A stretch of DNA of 9,094 nucleotides, taken from positions 1 through 9,094 of the forward strand of contig JAUVBH010000046.1 in NCBI GenBank assembly GCA_030591285.1, given 5' to 3'. Position numbers and translations under genes: made by a program. The notes beneath the pieces were generated by a model. The model worked only from the letters and a program-made list of their open reading frames with translations, did no database searches and was not told the DNA's origin. The first letter of the stretch is position 1, and each line of letters begins with the position of its first letter. Of the stretch, positions 1 through 7,236 are shown one piece after another. This stretch comes from Thermoplasmatota archaeon. GTDB taxonomy: Archaea > Thermoplasmatota > Penumbrarchaeia > Penumbrarchaeales > Penumbrarchaeaceae.

Positions 1-285
1 ATCGGGATATCAGCTGGTATCTTCACTTTGATGGGTTCAGTGGGGAGCGATGTTCCAGAGGGAATGCTCTTCAGCAGCAATTCTTCCTCAACAATGGAAC
101 CTGCACATTTCCTGCTTATGGCAAGCGGGTACTTGTTCATGTTATCTATAGTTACAACAATAACGATCTACAGACTGGAAAATGGGAGGACTGGTGGGGG
201 GTGGCATAGAGTACCAAAACGATTGATACAATCCTCTTTGGCATTTAGCCTGGGGGCTGTTGGAAGTTCATTTTTGATGGGATAA
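1..285 (+). CDS. C-terminal fragment of a membrane protein, possibly TadC/FlaJ-like pilus platform protein
   Basis: The reading frame is open from the first base, so this is the 3' end of a gene that starts outside the window; 94 residues are visible. Two hydrophobic segments can be seen, around residues 38-58 and at the extreme C terminus (about 77-93). They are separated by a Gly- and Arg/Lys-rich loop (RLENGRTGGG, then HRVPKR). Ending in a short basic, glycine-containing loop followed by a last membrane helix is typical of GspF/TadC/FlaJ platform proteins of archaeal type IV pilus-like systems. The next gene, 15 bp downstream, encodes a pilin-like protein, which supports that reading. The assignment rests on topology and neighbourhood, because no diagnostic catalytic motif lies in the visible part. 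An unrelated polytopic membrane protein remains possible. Confidence 0.5.
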   Translation: MGISAGIFTLMGSVGSDVPEGMLFSSNSSSTMEPAHFLLMASGYLFMLSIVTTITIYRLENGRTGGGWHRVPKRLIQSSLAFSLGAVGSSFLMG

Positions 286-286
286 G

Positions 287-293
287 AAGGAGG
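287..293 (+). promoter_or_regulatory. Strong Shine-Dalgarno site of the pilin-like gene
   Basis: AAGGAGG lies 7 nt before the ATG at 301 and just after the stop of the preceding gene (283-285). It supports both the chosen start and co-transcription of the two genes. Confidence 0.8.
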
Positions 294-300
294 AAAATCA

Positions 301-735
301 ATGAGAAGAATATCTGATAGGAATGGCGGGATCGAAGGTGTCCCTCTGCAATTGATAATTGCTGTTGTCGTGGGAATGGCAGCACTTGCGATCGTGATCG
401 GTTGGTTGACCATTGCCGGCGATACAGATGCAACAATGCGAAGGGTGACCACTGATCCGGAAACCATCCAGATCACTGGTGAAGGTAGGGTGAATCTGAC
501 GGTGAATGTAACCTTTTATGTCTATGACTCGGAGGGAAACGAAGTCGATGATGTCATAGTGACCATCTCGGGTTCGGTCGATGAAACAGTGGTGGAAAAG
601 ATCAATTCGGGAGATGTGATCCCGATACCTACGGTCCTTTCTTCTAACGCAAATACGGCCGTCATTGATATTGTAGCCGAAAAAGGCGGAGGAATGGGGG
701 AAGCTAAAACCACTATCATAGTGATGAGGGGATAG
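301..735 (+). CDS. Type IV pilin-like secreted protein with class III signal peptide
   Basis: This is a 144-residue protein. A short charged N terminus (MRRISDRNGG) is followed by IEGVPLQLII and a hydrophobic helix to about residue 38, then a beta-rich domain (about 55-144) with Ig-like alternation of hydrophobic residues. In archaeal type IV pilins, prepilin peptidase cuts next to a Gly just before the helix, so cleavage near G9/G10 is expected. A glutamate close after the cut, here E12, recalls the Glu-5 of bacterial pilins. After processing it would be assembled as a pilus subunit or minor pilin, with the C-terminal domain exposed. One sequon, N65-L-T, is followed closely by N69-V-T. The gene is 15 bp behind a possible TadC/FlaJ-type gene and is probably in the same operon. 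The class is fairly sure from the N terminus; the specific pilus function is unknown. Confidence 0.7.
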   Translation: MRRISDRNGGIEGVPLQLIIAVVVGMAALAIVIGWLTIAGDTDATMRRVTTDPETIQITGEGRVNLTVNVTFYVYDSEGNEVDDVIVTISGSVDETVVEKINSGDVIPIPTVLSSNANTAVIDIVAEKGGGMGEAKTTIIVMRG

Positions 736-738
736 AGA

Positions 739-745
739 TTAAATA
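739..745 (+). promoter_or_regulatory. Possible TATA box for the PKD-repeat surface protein
   Basis: TTAAATA lies about 26 bp before the centre of the palindrome at 761-774. If it is used, transcription would start around 766-770 and the mRNA would have only a few leader bases. Read-through from the pilin operon is an alternative. Confidence 0.35.
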
Positions 746-760
746 GACCAAAGGTTGATT

Positions 761-774
761 TGTCACCGGTGACA
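761..774 (+). promoter_or_regulatory. Perfect 14-bp palindrome overlapping the start region, possible operator
   Basis: TGTCACCGGTGACA is identical to its reverse complement with no spacer. It fills much of the 41-bp gap and contains the Shine-Dalgarno-like GGTGA (768-772), 4 nt before the ATG at 777. A dimeric regulator bound here would cover the predicted transcription start and ribosome site. No binding protein is known from this window. Confidence 0.5.
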
Positions 775-776
775 GT

Positions 777-3437
777 ATGAGATCAACCGCGCTCCTCATA
801 TCATTATTGCTCCTGGGCATACCTGTATTCCAAGCTGATGGAAACAGCCCAGAACCGCTAGCTGGTGGCAGTGAAAGGTATGTAGAGGTGTTGTACACTA
901 CAGAACCCCCGTTATTAGATGGGTATATTCGAAACCAGGAATGGCAGACCCAGTTCACCATCTCATATTTCGATGGTTTCGATGGAGATTCTTTTAGAGA
1001 GATATATCCCGAGGTTGGTTCGGATGAAGAATTCACTGATCAGGCGGATCTTGCAATAACTTTCTACATGCTGTATGATGAGACATTTCTGTACTTCGCA
1101 GTTAATGTCACAGATAACAATATCGTGATCGACAGCGAGGCGACTTTCTGGAGAGATGATGGGATAGAGCTCCTCATTGACGGTGCCCATGATATGGATG
1201 AGGACCAAAGAGCAGATGATCCCTGGCCTGGTTTCGAGGACGGCACCACTCTCCTGGCACTTGCTGATGGAAGCTACTATCACGATTATTCAAACGGAAC
1301 ACCTTATCAGCGGGACTTTGGACCTGATGATGATTGGTATGCTTCGACCAGAACCGCTCCGGCCAATAATTACTACATTGTTGAGATGAGGGTTCGACTA
1401 GATGCAATATCATCTCCTGGTCCAAACAGTACCATCGGATTGAACATCGGTGTTAATGATGATGACACAGGAGCAGATTCAAAAACTGCTCTGAAGTGGG
1501 CCGGAACCGAAACCGATACAGGAGAGATACCAACATTCAGGAATGAGACATTATGGGGATCAGCTTATCTTAAACCATACGTGAATGCGAAACTTCCAGG
1601 AAGTATCCATATTGATGAGGATGAAGAGGTCTTGATATCTTCAAACCTCTCATTTGGAAATCATCCGATGTTCAAGACCCAGGCGAATTATACCTGGACC
1701 CTCCCCCTTTATAATGGCTTCACCTGGAATAATTTAACAACCTATGGGATAGATTTTGTTCATACGTTCTTCGAACCAAGGTCTTATTATGTTCTGAACC
1801 TGGAGATAAAGGATCCCGTGAATGCCATCGATAAGACCTCCATGCATATCTTTGTCCACGACACCACTCCACCCCTGATCCAACATGAAGACGGAGTTGC
1901 TCTGGAAGAGGAGCCTTATACGTTCATACTGAACGTCTCCGACAATATTGGGATAGACCGGGTGAACTGGTCATTGTATGATACGGTTTGGATCAATAGT
2001 TCCACCCGGGCCCCGTTTTTCGATCACACCTTCCTCCATCCCGGGAACTATACTTTACAATACACTGTTTTTGACCTTGAGAACAATTCTGCAGAAGGAA
2101 GCTCGATCATTACAGTTGTGGACAATTCCCCTCCGACCATCACAATGGACATTCAGGATATTCAGATCAATACCTCTGAATTTTATCATTTCGAAGCCCC
2201 CTATACTTTTGATGATACTGCTGAAGGACCCAGTTCGGACCTGATCTATGGGTGGTCGTTCCATGGTCCATTCGGTGCCTATGATTTCCAGGGCAACACA
2301 ACAGACGTTAACCTACCGGTCCCTGGAGAATATGATGCAACCCTGAAGGTGTGGGATGCCGTGGGACTGTTCGCAACGAAGTCTTTCAATGTGACCGTTT
2401 TGGACGACACTCCACCTATCCCATCTTTCTTCCTTCCACTTGAGATGGAAGAGCTGACAACGTTGGAATTGAATGCCACCGGTTCCTTCGATAACGATCC
2501 TCTTTTCTGGAATGGCACATCCTTCGAATGGTCGGTATCTCTTGAAGGAAAGACTACCTGGGTGACCAATCTGGAAGGGCCACTGGTGGAGATGGCATTC
2601 CCATTCCCGGGAACAGCTTCTGTCTCGGTGTTGATGACCGATCCTGCAGGCAACAATATTACATTGAACAAAACCGTGGATGTATTGGATATCACTCCCC
2701 CATCTGCAAGGTTGTGGGTCGATCCTGAAATTGTGGATCAGGGGGCCCAATTCTACATCAACATCACCGGATCTCTGGAGAATGTCAAGCTGGTGTCGGT
2801 TCATTATGTGATCTATATGATAACCCCGGAGGGGCCGACAGAGATCCTGTCATCTCCCTTCTTTGGTATCAGATTGGGGAACGCAACCAGTGAGGATTAC
2901 ATCAATTTCAATGGCCTTTGGGTTGCGATCAATGAACCCGGGACCTATCTTATCAACATAACTCTGGAGGATTCATCGGGTCTCAGAGATAATGCCAGTG
3001 AGACGATCACTGTTCGGGACAGCATCCCTCCTGTTGCAGCAGTGAACAGGACGTTGGTGTATGTGAACACAGGAGAAACTTTCCACCTCTCTGCATCAGA
3101 CAGCAGTGACGAGAGCGGGACCATGAACTTCGTATGGCTTCTGGGGAACTCAACCAGTATTGGTGTTGATCAACAACTTGAGTATGCATTCTTCGTAACA
3201 GGTGAATACGAAATTCTGTTGAAGGTAGTTGATGCTGGTGGAAATGTAGATTCTATCACATGCAAGATCGTTGTATCGGATCCTTTGGCAGGGGGGGGTG
3301 GAGATAGAACAGATTACACGATAGTCTATGTATTCTGGTCTTTTACAGTTTTGATCATCATCCTCGGAATTATCGCACTTTTCTTCTGGGCCAGCAAGAA
3401 AAGAGCAGCCGTCATGGGTCATAATGATGAAGAATGA
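777..3437 (+). CDS. Membrane-anchored surface protein with CBM9-like domain and six PKD/Ig-like repeats
   Basis: The protein has 886 residues. It has a signal peptide (about 1-20) and a CBM9/DOMON-like beta-sandwich at about 38-265, with the family's opening pattern PPLLDGYIRNQEW, then FLYFAVNVTDN and DDGIELLIDG. Six PKD/Ig-like repeats follow at about 268-360, 363-449, 450-541, 543-637, 640-747 and 750-833. Several end in a PGxY...V.D strand followed by D-x-x-PP, as in VPGEYDATLKVWDAVG. A Gly-rich hinge (839-842), one membrane helix (about 847-872) and a short basic then acidic cytoplasmic tail complete it. About 25 N-x-S/T sequons are spread over the ectodomain, consistent with heavy N-glycosylation. 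Upstream in the same frame the first codon block ends in a stop at 756-758, so the ATG at 777 is the first possible ATG. Likely role is glycan binding, adhesion or cell-wall structure; the ligand is not determinable from sequence. Confidence 0.8.
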   Translation: MRSTALLISLLLLGIPVFQADGNSPEPLAGGSERYVEVLYTTEPPLLDGYIRNQEWQTQFTISYFDGFDGDSFREIYPEVGSDEEFTDQADLAITFYMLYDETFLYFAVNVTDNNIVIDSEATFWRDDGIELLIDGAHDMDEDQRADDPWPGFEDGTTLLALADGSYYHDYSNGTPYQRDFGPDDDWYASTRTAPANNYYIVEMRVRLDAISSPGPNSTIGLNIGVNDDDTGADSKTALKWAGTETDTGEIPTFRNETLWGSAYLKPYVNAKLPGSIHIDEDEEVLISSNLSFGNHPMFKTQANYTWTLPLYNGFTWNNLTTYGIDFVHTFFEPRSYYVLNLEIKDPVNAIDKTSMHIFVHDTTPPLIQHEDGVALEEEPYTFILNVSDNIGIDRVNWSLYDTVWINSSTRAPFFDHTFLHPGNYTLQYTVFDLENNSAEGSSIITVVDNSPPTITMDIQDIQINTSEFYHFEAPYTFDDTAEGPSSDLIYGWSFHGPFGAYDFQGNTTDVNLPVPGEYDATLKVWDAVGLFATKSFNVTVLDDTPPIPSFFLPLEMEELTTLELNATGSFDNDPLFWNGTSFEWSVSLEGKTTWVTNLEGPLVEMAFPFPGTASVSVLMTDPAGNNITLNKTVDVLDITPPSARLWVDPEIVDQGAQFYINITGSLENVKLVSVHYVIYMITPEGPTEILSSPFFGIRLGNATSEDYINFNGLWVAINEPGTYLINITLEDSSGLRDNASETITVRDSIPPVAAVNRTLVYVNTGETFHLSASDSSDESGTMNFVWLLGNSTSIGVDQQLEYAFFVTGEYEILLKVVDAGGNVDSITCKIVVSDPLAGGGGDRTDYTIVYVFWSFTVLIIILGIIALFFWASKKRAAVMGHNDEE
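3291..3298 (+). repeat. Homopolymer run of eight G in the hinge before the membrane anchor
   Basis: The tract encodes part of the Gly-Gly-Gly-Gly hinge between the last PKD-like repeat and the membrane helix. Losing or gaining one G brings a stop codon into frame within about 11 and 6 codons respectively, before the membrane helix. Confidence 0.85.
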
Positions 3438-3464
3438 CGACACCGAGTTTAGAACATCTGATGA

Positions 3465-3475
3465 TAAATATTAAA
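3465..3475 (+). promoter_or_regulatory. TATA box of the metalloprotease gene
   Basis: TAAATATTAAA stands in the 82-bp gap before the gene. The usual archaeal distance of about 26 bp puts the start of transcription near 3496, giving a leader of about 24 nt that holds the ribosome site AGGAG (3508-3512), 7 nt before the ATG at 3520. Confidence 0.6.
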
Positions 3476-3519
3476 ATGGGCCAGAGTTTATTGGTATCGA
3501 ATGGGAGAGGAGTCCTACC

Positions 3520-4998
3520 ATGACACCGAAGAAGGTTAAGGGTGGTCCGGTCGATGAGAGTATCAAACTCGATCCACAGAAAATGGATAAGGAGATCGGA
3601 GATCTGACAAAGAAGGTCGGTCAGACCATCGAAGAGTCGGAAGAGCGGTTCAAGAAGTGCCCAAAGTGCGGACTACCAACCTTTAATTCACCCGGGAAAC
3701 CGGTTGCTTTCTGTGCAAGATGCAATGAATATTTCGAGGTCAAGGATTCGGGGAAGGAACCCCATCTAAAAAGGAAAGATAGATCGATCTCAATACAATC
3801 CAAACTGATCATTGGTGCGGTTGCGGTAGGGGTCATGTTGATCCTCATCTCAGGTGCTTTCTTCCATTTCATCTCCCAAGGTGATATTGATTACATCGAT
3901 ATCCATGATATAAATGAGATCAGACAGCTTCCAGAAGCCAAGAATGTTCCCCAGGGAATGATATCACAAGAAGAGCTGGAGAAACGGATCGTTGATTCAG
4001 TGGATGATGAAGAGAAACAGCGTTTATGGGAGCTGGAACGGTTCTACAAATGCTTGTTCGTCATTCCTGAAAGCTGGGATCTTGTGGATATTGTCGAGAA
4101 TGAGAGCTCTGGAGCGGGGATAGCGGGTTTCTACGACACCGAGGAAGAAGAGATGTTCATTGTTGGTGATCTCCATACAACCACCTATGTCAACCTCATC
4201 CTGTCCCATGAATTCACCCATGCACTTCAGGACCAGAATTTCGACCTTGATAATTACATGGATGTTGAGGGCTACGATACGGACCTTGCAAGACTCTGCG
4301 CCATTGAAGGGGACGCAATGATGACCATGGAAATGTGGGCTGAAGATAACCTGGATGATTCCGATAGGTTCATTGCACAGTTCGAATCCATTGCCCAGGC
4401 ACTTTCCACGATAGATTATGATGGGACCTACTACAATGAGATCCTGGGAGAGATCAGCTATTATCCTTATGATGGGGGATATAGTTTCGTTCAGAAGGTT
4501 TTCGATGATGGTGGATGGGATGCGGTCAATGCGCTTTTCACCACAAAACCTCCACTGTCAACAGAGCAAATAATGCACTATGATAAATATCAGGATTATG
4601 AGGCTCCCCTTGAGATCGAATTCGATGGTGCTCCTGAAAATTACACCCTGGAATTCACATCTTCGGTGGGTGAAAAGCTCTTCTCAGAGCTCTTATACTT
4701 CAATGTTGGGTATTATTACTACGGGGATTCCGGGTATGGGAGAGGGTGGGGTGGTGACAATTTCTATTATTTTGAAGATGGTGAAGATTTCCTTGCAGTA
4801 ACTGCAACCAGATGGGACTCTGACATGGATAACCGCAGGTTCGATAATGATATCAGTTCAATGTTCGATGACCTGGGATACTTTGATGATGATCTTTTCC
4901 AGATCAGAGGAAATTACCTTCACTATGAAAGTTCGGAAGATACAACCATAATATATTACGGGTCATCAGAAGAAGTTGTCAGGAGCTATATTGATTGA
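3520..4998 (+). CDS. Zinc-ribbon membrane protein with extracytoplasmic HExxH metalloprotease domain
   Basis: The protein has 492 residues. An N-terminal soluble part carries a zinc ribbon, C47-P-K-C50 and C65-A-R-C68. One membrane helix follows at about 94-117, then a large acidic outer domain. H230-E-F-T-H234 with E263 in an EGDA motif, 29 residues after H234, fits a gluzincin-type zinc peptidase: two His and one Glu bind zinc and E231 is the catalytic base. A later motif around 343-354 (KPPLSTEQIMH) resembles the PP-x-STEQ-x-x-H block that I recall from uncharacterised HExxH proteins of bacteria and archaea. The region 393-420 is rich in Tyr, Gly and Asp. Positive charges before the helix (K84-R88) predict an N-in, C-out topology, so the zinc ribbon is cytoplasmic and the peptidase outside. 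Substrates are unknown. Catalytic residues look intact, so activity is likely. The gene has its own promoter and converges on the J-domain gene. Confidence 0.75.
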   Translation: MTPKKVKGGPVDESIKLDPQKMDKEIGDLTKKVGQTIEESEERFKKCPKCGLPTFNSPGKPVAFCARCNEYFEVKDSGKEPHLKRKDRSISIQSKLIIGAVAVGVMLILISGAFFHFISQGDIDYIDIHDINEIRQLPEAKNVPQGMISQEELEKRIVDSVDDEEKQRLWELERFYKCLFVIPESWDLVDIVENESSGAGIAGFYDTEEEEMFIVGDLHTTTYVNLILSHEFTHALQDQNFDLDNYMDVEGYDTDLARLCAIEGDAMMTMEMWAEDNLDDSDRFIAQFESIAQALSTIDYDGTYYNEILGEISYYPYDGGYSFVQKVFDDGGWDAVNALFTTKPPLSTEQIMHYDKYQDYEAPLEIEFDGAPENYTLEFTSSVGEKLFSELLYFNVGYYYYGDSGYGRGWGGDNFYYFEDGEDFLAVTATRWDSDMDNRRFDNDISSMFDDLGYFDDDLFQIRGNYLHYESSEDTTIIYYGSSEEVVRSYID

Positions 4999-6279
4999 TC
5001 ACTTTCCAAATTTCTTCTTGAGCCTCTCATATGCACCGTTCAATCTTTCCGTCTCCTCTCTTGCAGCTTTATGGATCCTGCTGGGTGAATCAATGAACTT
5101 GTCCGGATGGTACTCCTTGACCTTTGATTTGTAGGCCTTTTCTATCTCTTCCCAGGAAGCACTCCTCTTCACATCTATCACTTCGTATGGGTCCAGCACC
5201 TCTTCATCAGATATTCTTACTGGCCTGTCCACAAAGATCCTCTTGTTGACATAGACCACATCCGGCATCTTCAAAGATGGCTCCTCTTCCTTTTCCTTCT
5301 CGAAGGAGTGAAAGTTGGTCCTGGGATTGAAAAGGTTGCAGGCTCCGATCAAAATGAAGAAGATCGCACCATGGACCCAGATCGTGCCCCCTGCAAGATC
5401 ATAGAAAGAGAGACTGGGTGAGAAGAAGGTCCAGATCGGAACCACTGGAAATATCAATGTAATGATGGGTAGTATCAGTGCCAGACCCCGAAATCTCACT
5501 CTGAACCATATGTATGCGAGAAGTCCATAACCCAGGATCAGGAACACAAGAAGTGATATGAAAACCGTACCGGGTGAAAGGAAAGATGTCTCGAAAACCT
5601 TCAGATCGTTGGAGCTTCTAAGGAACTCTTGAGCGTTGGTGCTTTCCGAGATATGTTCTATTTTCACAGATCTGGAATGATCCGAGACCGTCCCAGTGGT
5701 AGTATATGATAAGGAAGATGTTCCACTTATTTCGATCTTGATCTTGATCCTTCTCAGTTCTCTCTCCTTTGCAAGATCTTTTAAGAGCCCATCCACTCCA
5801 CCAGCGGAAGGTGTGAACATATCATCAACGTCGTAGACGAAATCCAGGTAGCTGTACTCTGCATCAATTCCCCTGGTATCATATGAAAAATTGGCCCTGA
5901 ATGAGAAACCGAAATAGTTCCTTTCGGAAGCGTGGGTGGTGTTGGAGTCCTCGATTTCGATATTACCGTTATTTCTGAATATCGAATCCATCAATCTCTC
6001 TTCACTCAAGCCTCCTCTTCTCAATGCTTTTAAGACCCTTTTCATATTCTCATTCACAAAAGGATCAATTGAACTTGGGACCCCTTCCTTCCATTGGGGG
6101 TCCTCTTCCTCACCGGCTTCCATCAGGAAGATCAGTGTTCCTCTATCCTTCCCATGGAATTTCACATTCAAGTCGATGTGAATGGGATCATCAGCGGCCC
6201 CCTCAACATTCTGGCCTACTATATTGACAAACATCACCAAGAGGAGAAGGGAAGCCGCAAGAATGGCCACTTTCCTCAT
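4999..6279 (-). CDS. Membrane-anchored J-domain (DnaJ-like) protein
   Basis: The protein has 426 residues. It has a signal peptide (about 1-28), an outer domain at about 29-235 with no recognised fold, three membrane helices at about 236-258, 264-286 and 297-316, and a charged linker. A C-terminal J domain spans about 363-424, with DPYEVIDV, helix II and the H391-P-D393 motif that stimulates the ATPase of Hsp70/DnaK. With the outer domain exported, an odd number of helices puts the J domain in the cytoplasm. It would recruit DnaK to the membrane, possibly in response to something sensed outside. The Gly/Phe region and zinc-finger of classical DnaJ are absent. The start at 6279 has GGGAGAGG at 6284-6291, 4 nt upstream. 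The 12-nt gap to the upstream gene indicates an operon with the six-helix protein. The J domain is certain; client and outer-domain role are not. Confidence 0.85.
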   Translation of the reverse strand: MRKVAILAASLLLLVMFVNIVGQNVEGAADDPIHIDLNVKFHGKDRGTLIFLMEAGEEEDPQWKEGVPSSIDPFVNENMKRVLKALRRGGLSEERLMDSIFRNNGNIEIEDSNTTHASERNYFGFSFRANFSYDTRGIDAEYSYLDFVYDVDDMFTPSAGGVDGLLKDLAKERELRRIKIKIEISGTSSLSYTTTGTVSDHSRSVKIEHISESTNAQEFLRSSNDLKVFETSFLSPGTVFISLLVFLILGYGLLAYIWFRVRFRGLALILPIITLIFPVVPIWTFFSPSLSFYDLAGGTIWVHGAIFFILIGACNLFNPRTNFHSFEKEKEEEPSLKMPDVVYVNKRIFVDRPVRISDEEVLDPYEVIDVKRSASWEEIEKAYKSKVKEYHPDKFIDSPSRIHKAAREETERLNGAYERLKKKFGK

Positions 6280-6291
6280 TTATCCTCTCCC

Positions 6292-7179
6292 CTACCACTC
6301 TTCGATGTCCTCATCGAATTTATTGTGAAAATGGTCCCTTTTGGCGCTGGATCGATCCGGGATCTCTTCGATGAGACCTGCATGGATCAACGCTCTGTTC
6401 TGTTCCCTGATGAGATGTGAGGTCTCTTGCTGGAGGAATAGTTGTTCCCTCTGCATTTCGATCGTCTCATGTTGCAGGTGGAGCTGGTGTTGTTGCATTT
6501 GCATTTGCTGCACCTGCTCTTCATCCAGCAGAGGTTCATGGATGGATGTCCATTGGAATGCATGGGTGAAACCAACAAGCATGATCACATATCCTGCAAT
6601 TGCGACCAGGAATGAAATGATTATTCCGACCAGTGCGACCGTTGTTGCATCGGATCCGGTTTCAAACCAGATGATGGAGAATGTGACCAGCATGACCCTT
6701 GAGAAGATATTGATGAATACACCGATACCTCCCATCAATTTACCACCGATGTCCTTGATAAAAAGGTACATACCGATGGCATGGAGAAAAAAGGGAAGGG
6801 GAGCGACCACTATCATGAACTGGACGCTTTGCAGCATCATTGCGAATATCGGCAGAACAACAGCCGAAATAATGCCCCCGATACCAAAGAAGAAAGCAGC
6901 GAATGTGTAAAGCTCATGCTTTCTTCCGTACACTCCTCTGCCCCAAAGCGCTATTGAAAGGGAGACGGTCGCATAGATCATTACAATAGGAATGTACATC
7001 CCGAGTCCACAGAATCCCGAAACCCCATTTATGGCAGCATCCATGGATCCCTTGGTCTCAGAGACGTAGAGTGAAATAAATGAGAGTAGGAGAATGAAAT
7101 CGACAAAAACATAAAGAGCAAGTGCTACAACCATAATGATAAGGTTGGTCCTTGCAGGATTGGATTTCTTATAACCCAT
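6292..7179 (-). CDS. Six-helix membrane protein with Gln/Met/His-rich coiled-coil tail
   Basis: The protein has 295 residues and I do not recognise its family. About six membrane helices can be seen, at 13-37, 56-79, 90-114, 119-140, 149-171 and 180-205. The last 85 residues are soluble and start with a predicted coiled coil at about 218-262. Within residues 222-252, 12 of 31 are Gln, with several His and Met, and hydrophobic residues spaced as heptads. The tail ends in a charged segment (DEDIEEW). An even helix count and positive N-terminal residues put both ends in the cytoplasm. The start at 7179 has GAGAGGGAG (7185-7193) 5 nt upstream. It is the first gene of the operon with the J-domain protein 12 nt downstream, so it could be the partner through which the J protein is organised in the membrane. 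That is an inference from order only. Confidence 0.7.
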   Translation of the reverse strand: MGYKKSNPARTNLIIMVVALALYVFVDFILLLSFISLYVSETKGSMDAAINGVSGFCGLGMYIPIVMIYATVSLSIALWGRGVYGRKHELYTFAAFFFGIGGIISAVVLPIFAMMLQSVQFMIVVAPLPFFLHAIGMYLFIKDIGGKLMGGIGVFINIFSRVMLVTFSIIWFETGSDATTVALVGIIISFLVAIAGYVIMLVGFTHAFQWTSIHEPLLDEEQVQQMQMQQHQLHLQHETIEMQREQLFLQQETSHLIREQNRALIHAGLIEEIPDRSSAKRDHFHNKFDEDIEEW

Positions 7180-7200
7180 GATATCTCCCTCTCACTTCCT

Positions 7201-7215
7201 GTCCTCATTGAGGAC
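7201..7215 (-). promoter_or_regulatory. Inverted repeat at the predicted transcription start of the J-protein operon
   Basis: GTCCTCATTGAGGAC has two perfect 6-bp arms around a 3-base spacer. Counting about 26 bp from the TATA box at 7237-7243 places the start near 7214, so the repeat would be the first bases of the mRNA. It could be an operator or a hairpin at the 5' end. Confidence 0.45.
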
Positions 7216-7236
7216 TGGTATGGATTATTCCCTTCC

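Noticed and set aside
168..476. Minus-strand frame of 102 residues across the platform-protein end and pilin start
   Set aside because: It overlaps two plus-strand genes linked by a strong ribosome site and has no features of its own.
2279..2804. Minus-strand open frames of 138 and 163 residues inside the PKD-repeat gene
   Set aside because: They lie antisense to a clearly coding frame with recognisable domain repeats, and their own translations show no motif or ribosome site.
777..3437. PKD-repeat region as a DNA-level tandem repeat
   Set aside because: The repeats are similar only at the protein-pattern level; I see no long identical DNA segments between them.
4785..4920. Asp- and Tyr-rich C-terminal region of the metalloprotease as a calcium-binding repeat
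   Set aside because: Asp pairs occur but no regular nonapeptide or EF-hand spacing is visible.
6341..6910. Plus-strand open frame of 189 residues opposite the six-helix protein gene
   Set aside because: Its Cys/Ser-rich start is the antisense of the Gln/His/Met codons of the coiled coil; the minus-strand frame has helices, a ribosome site and operon context.
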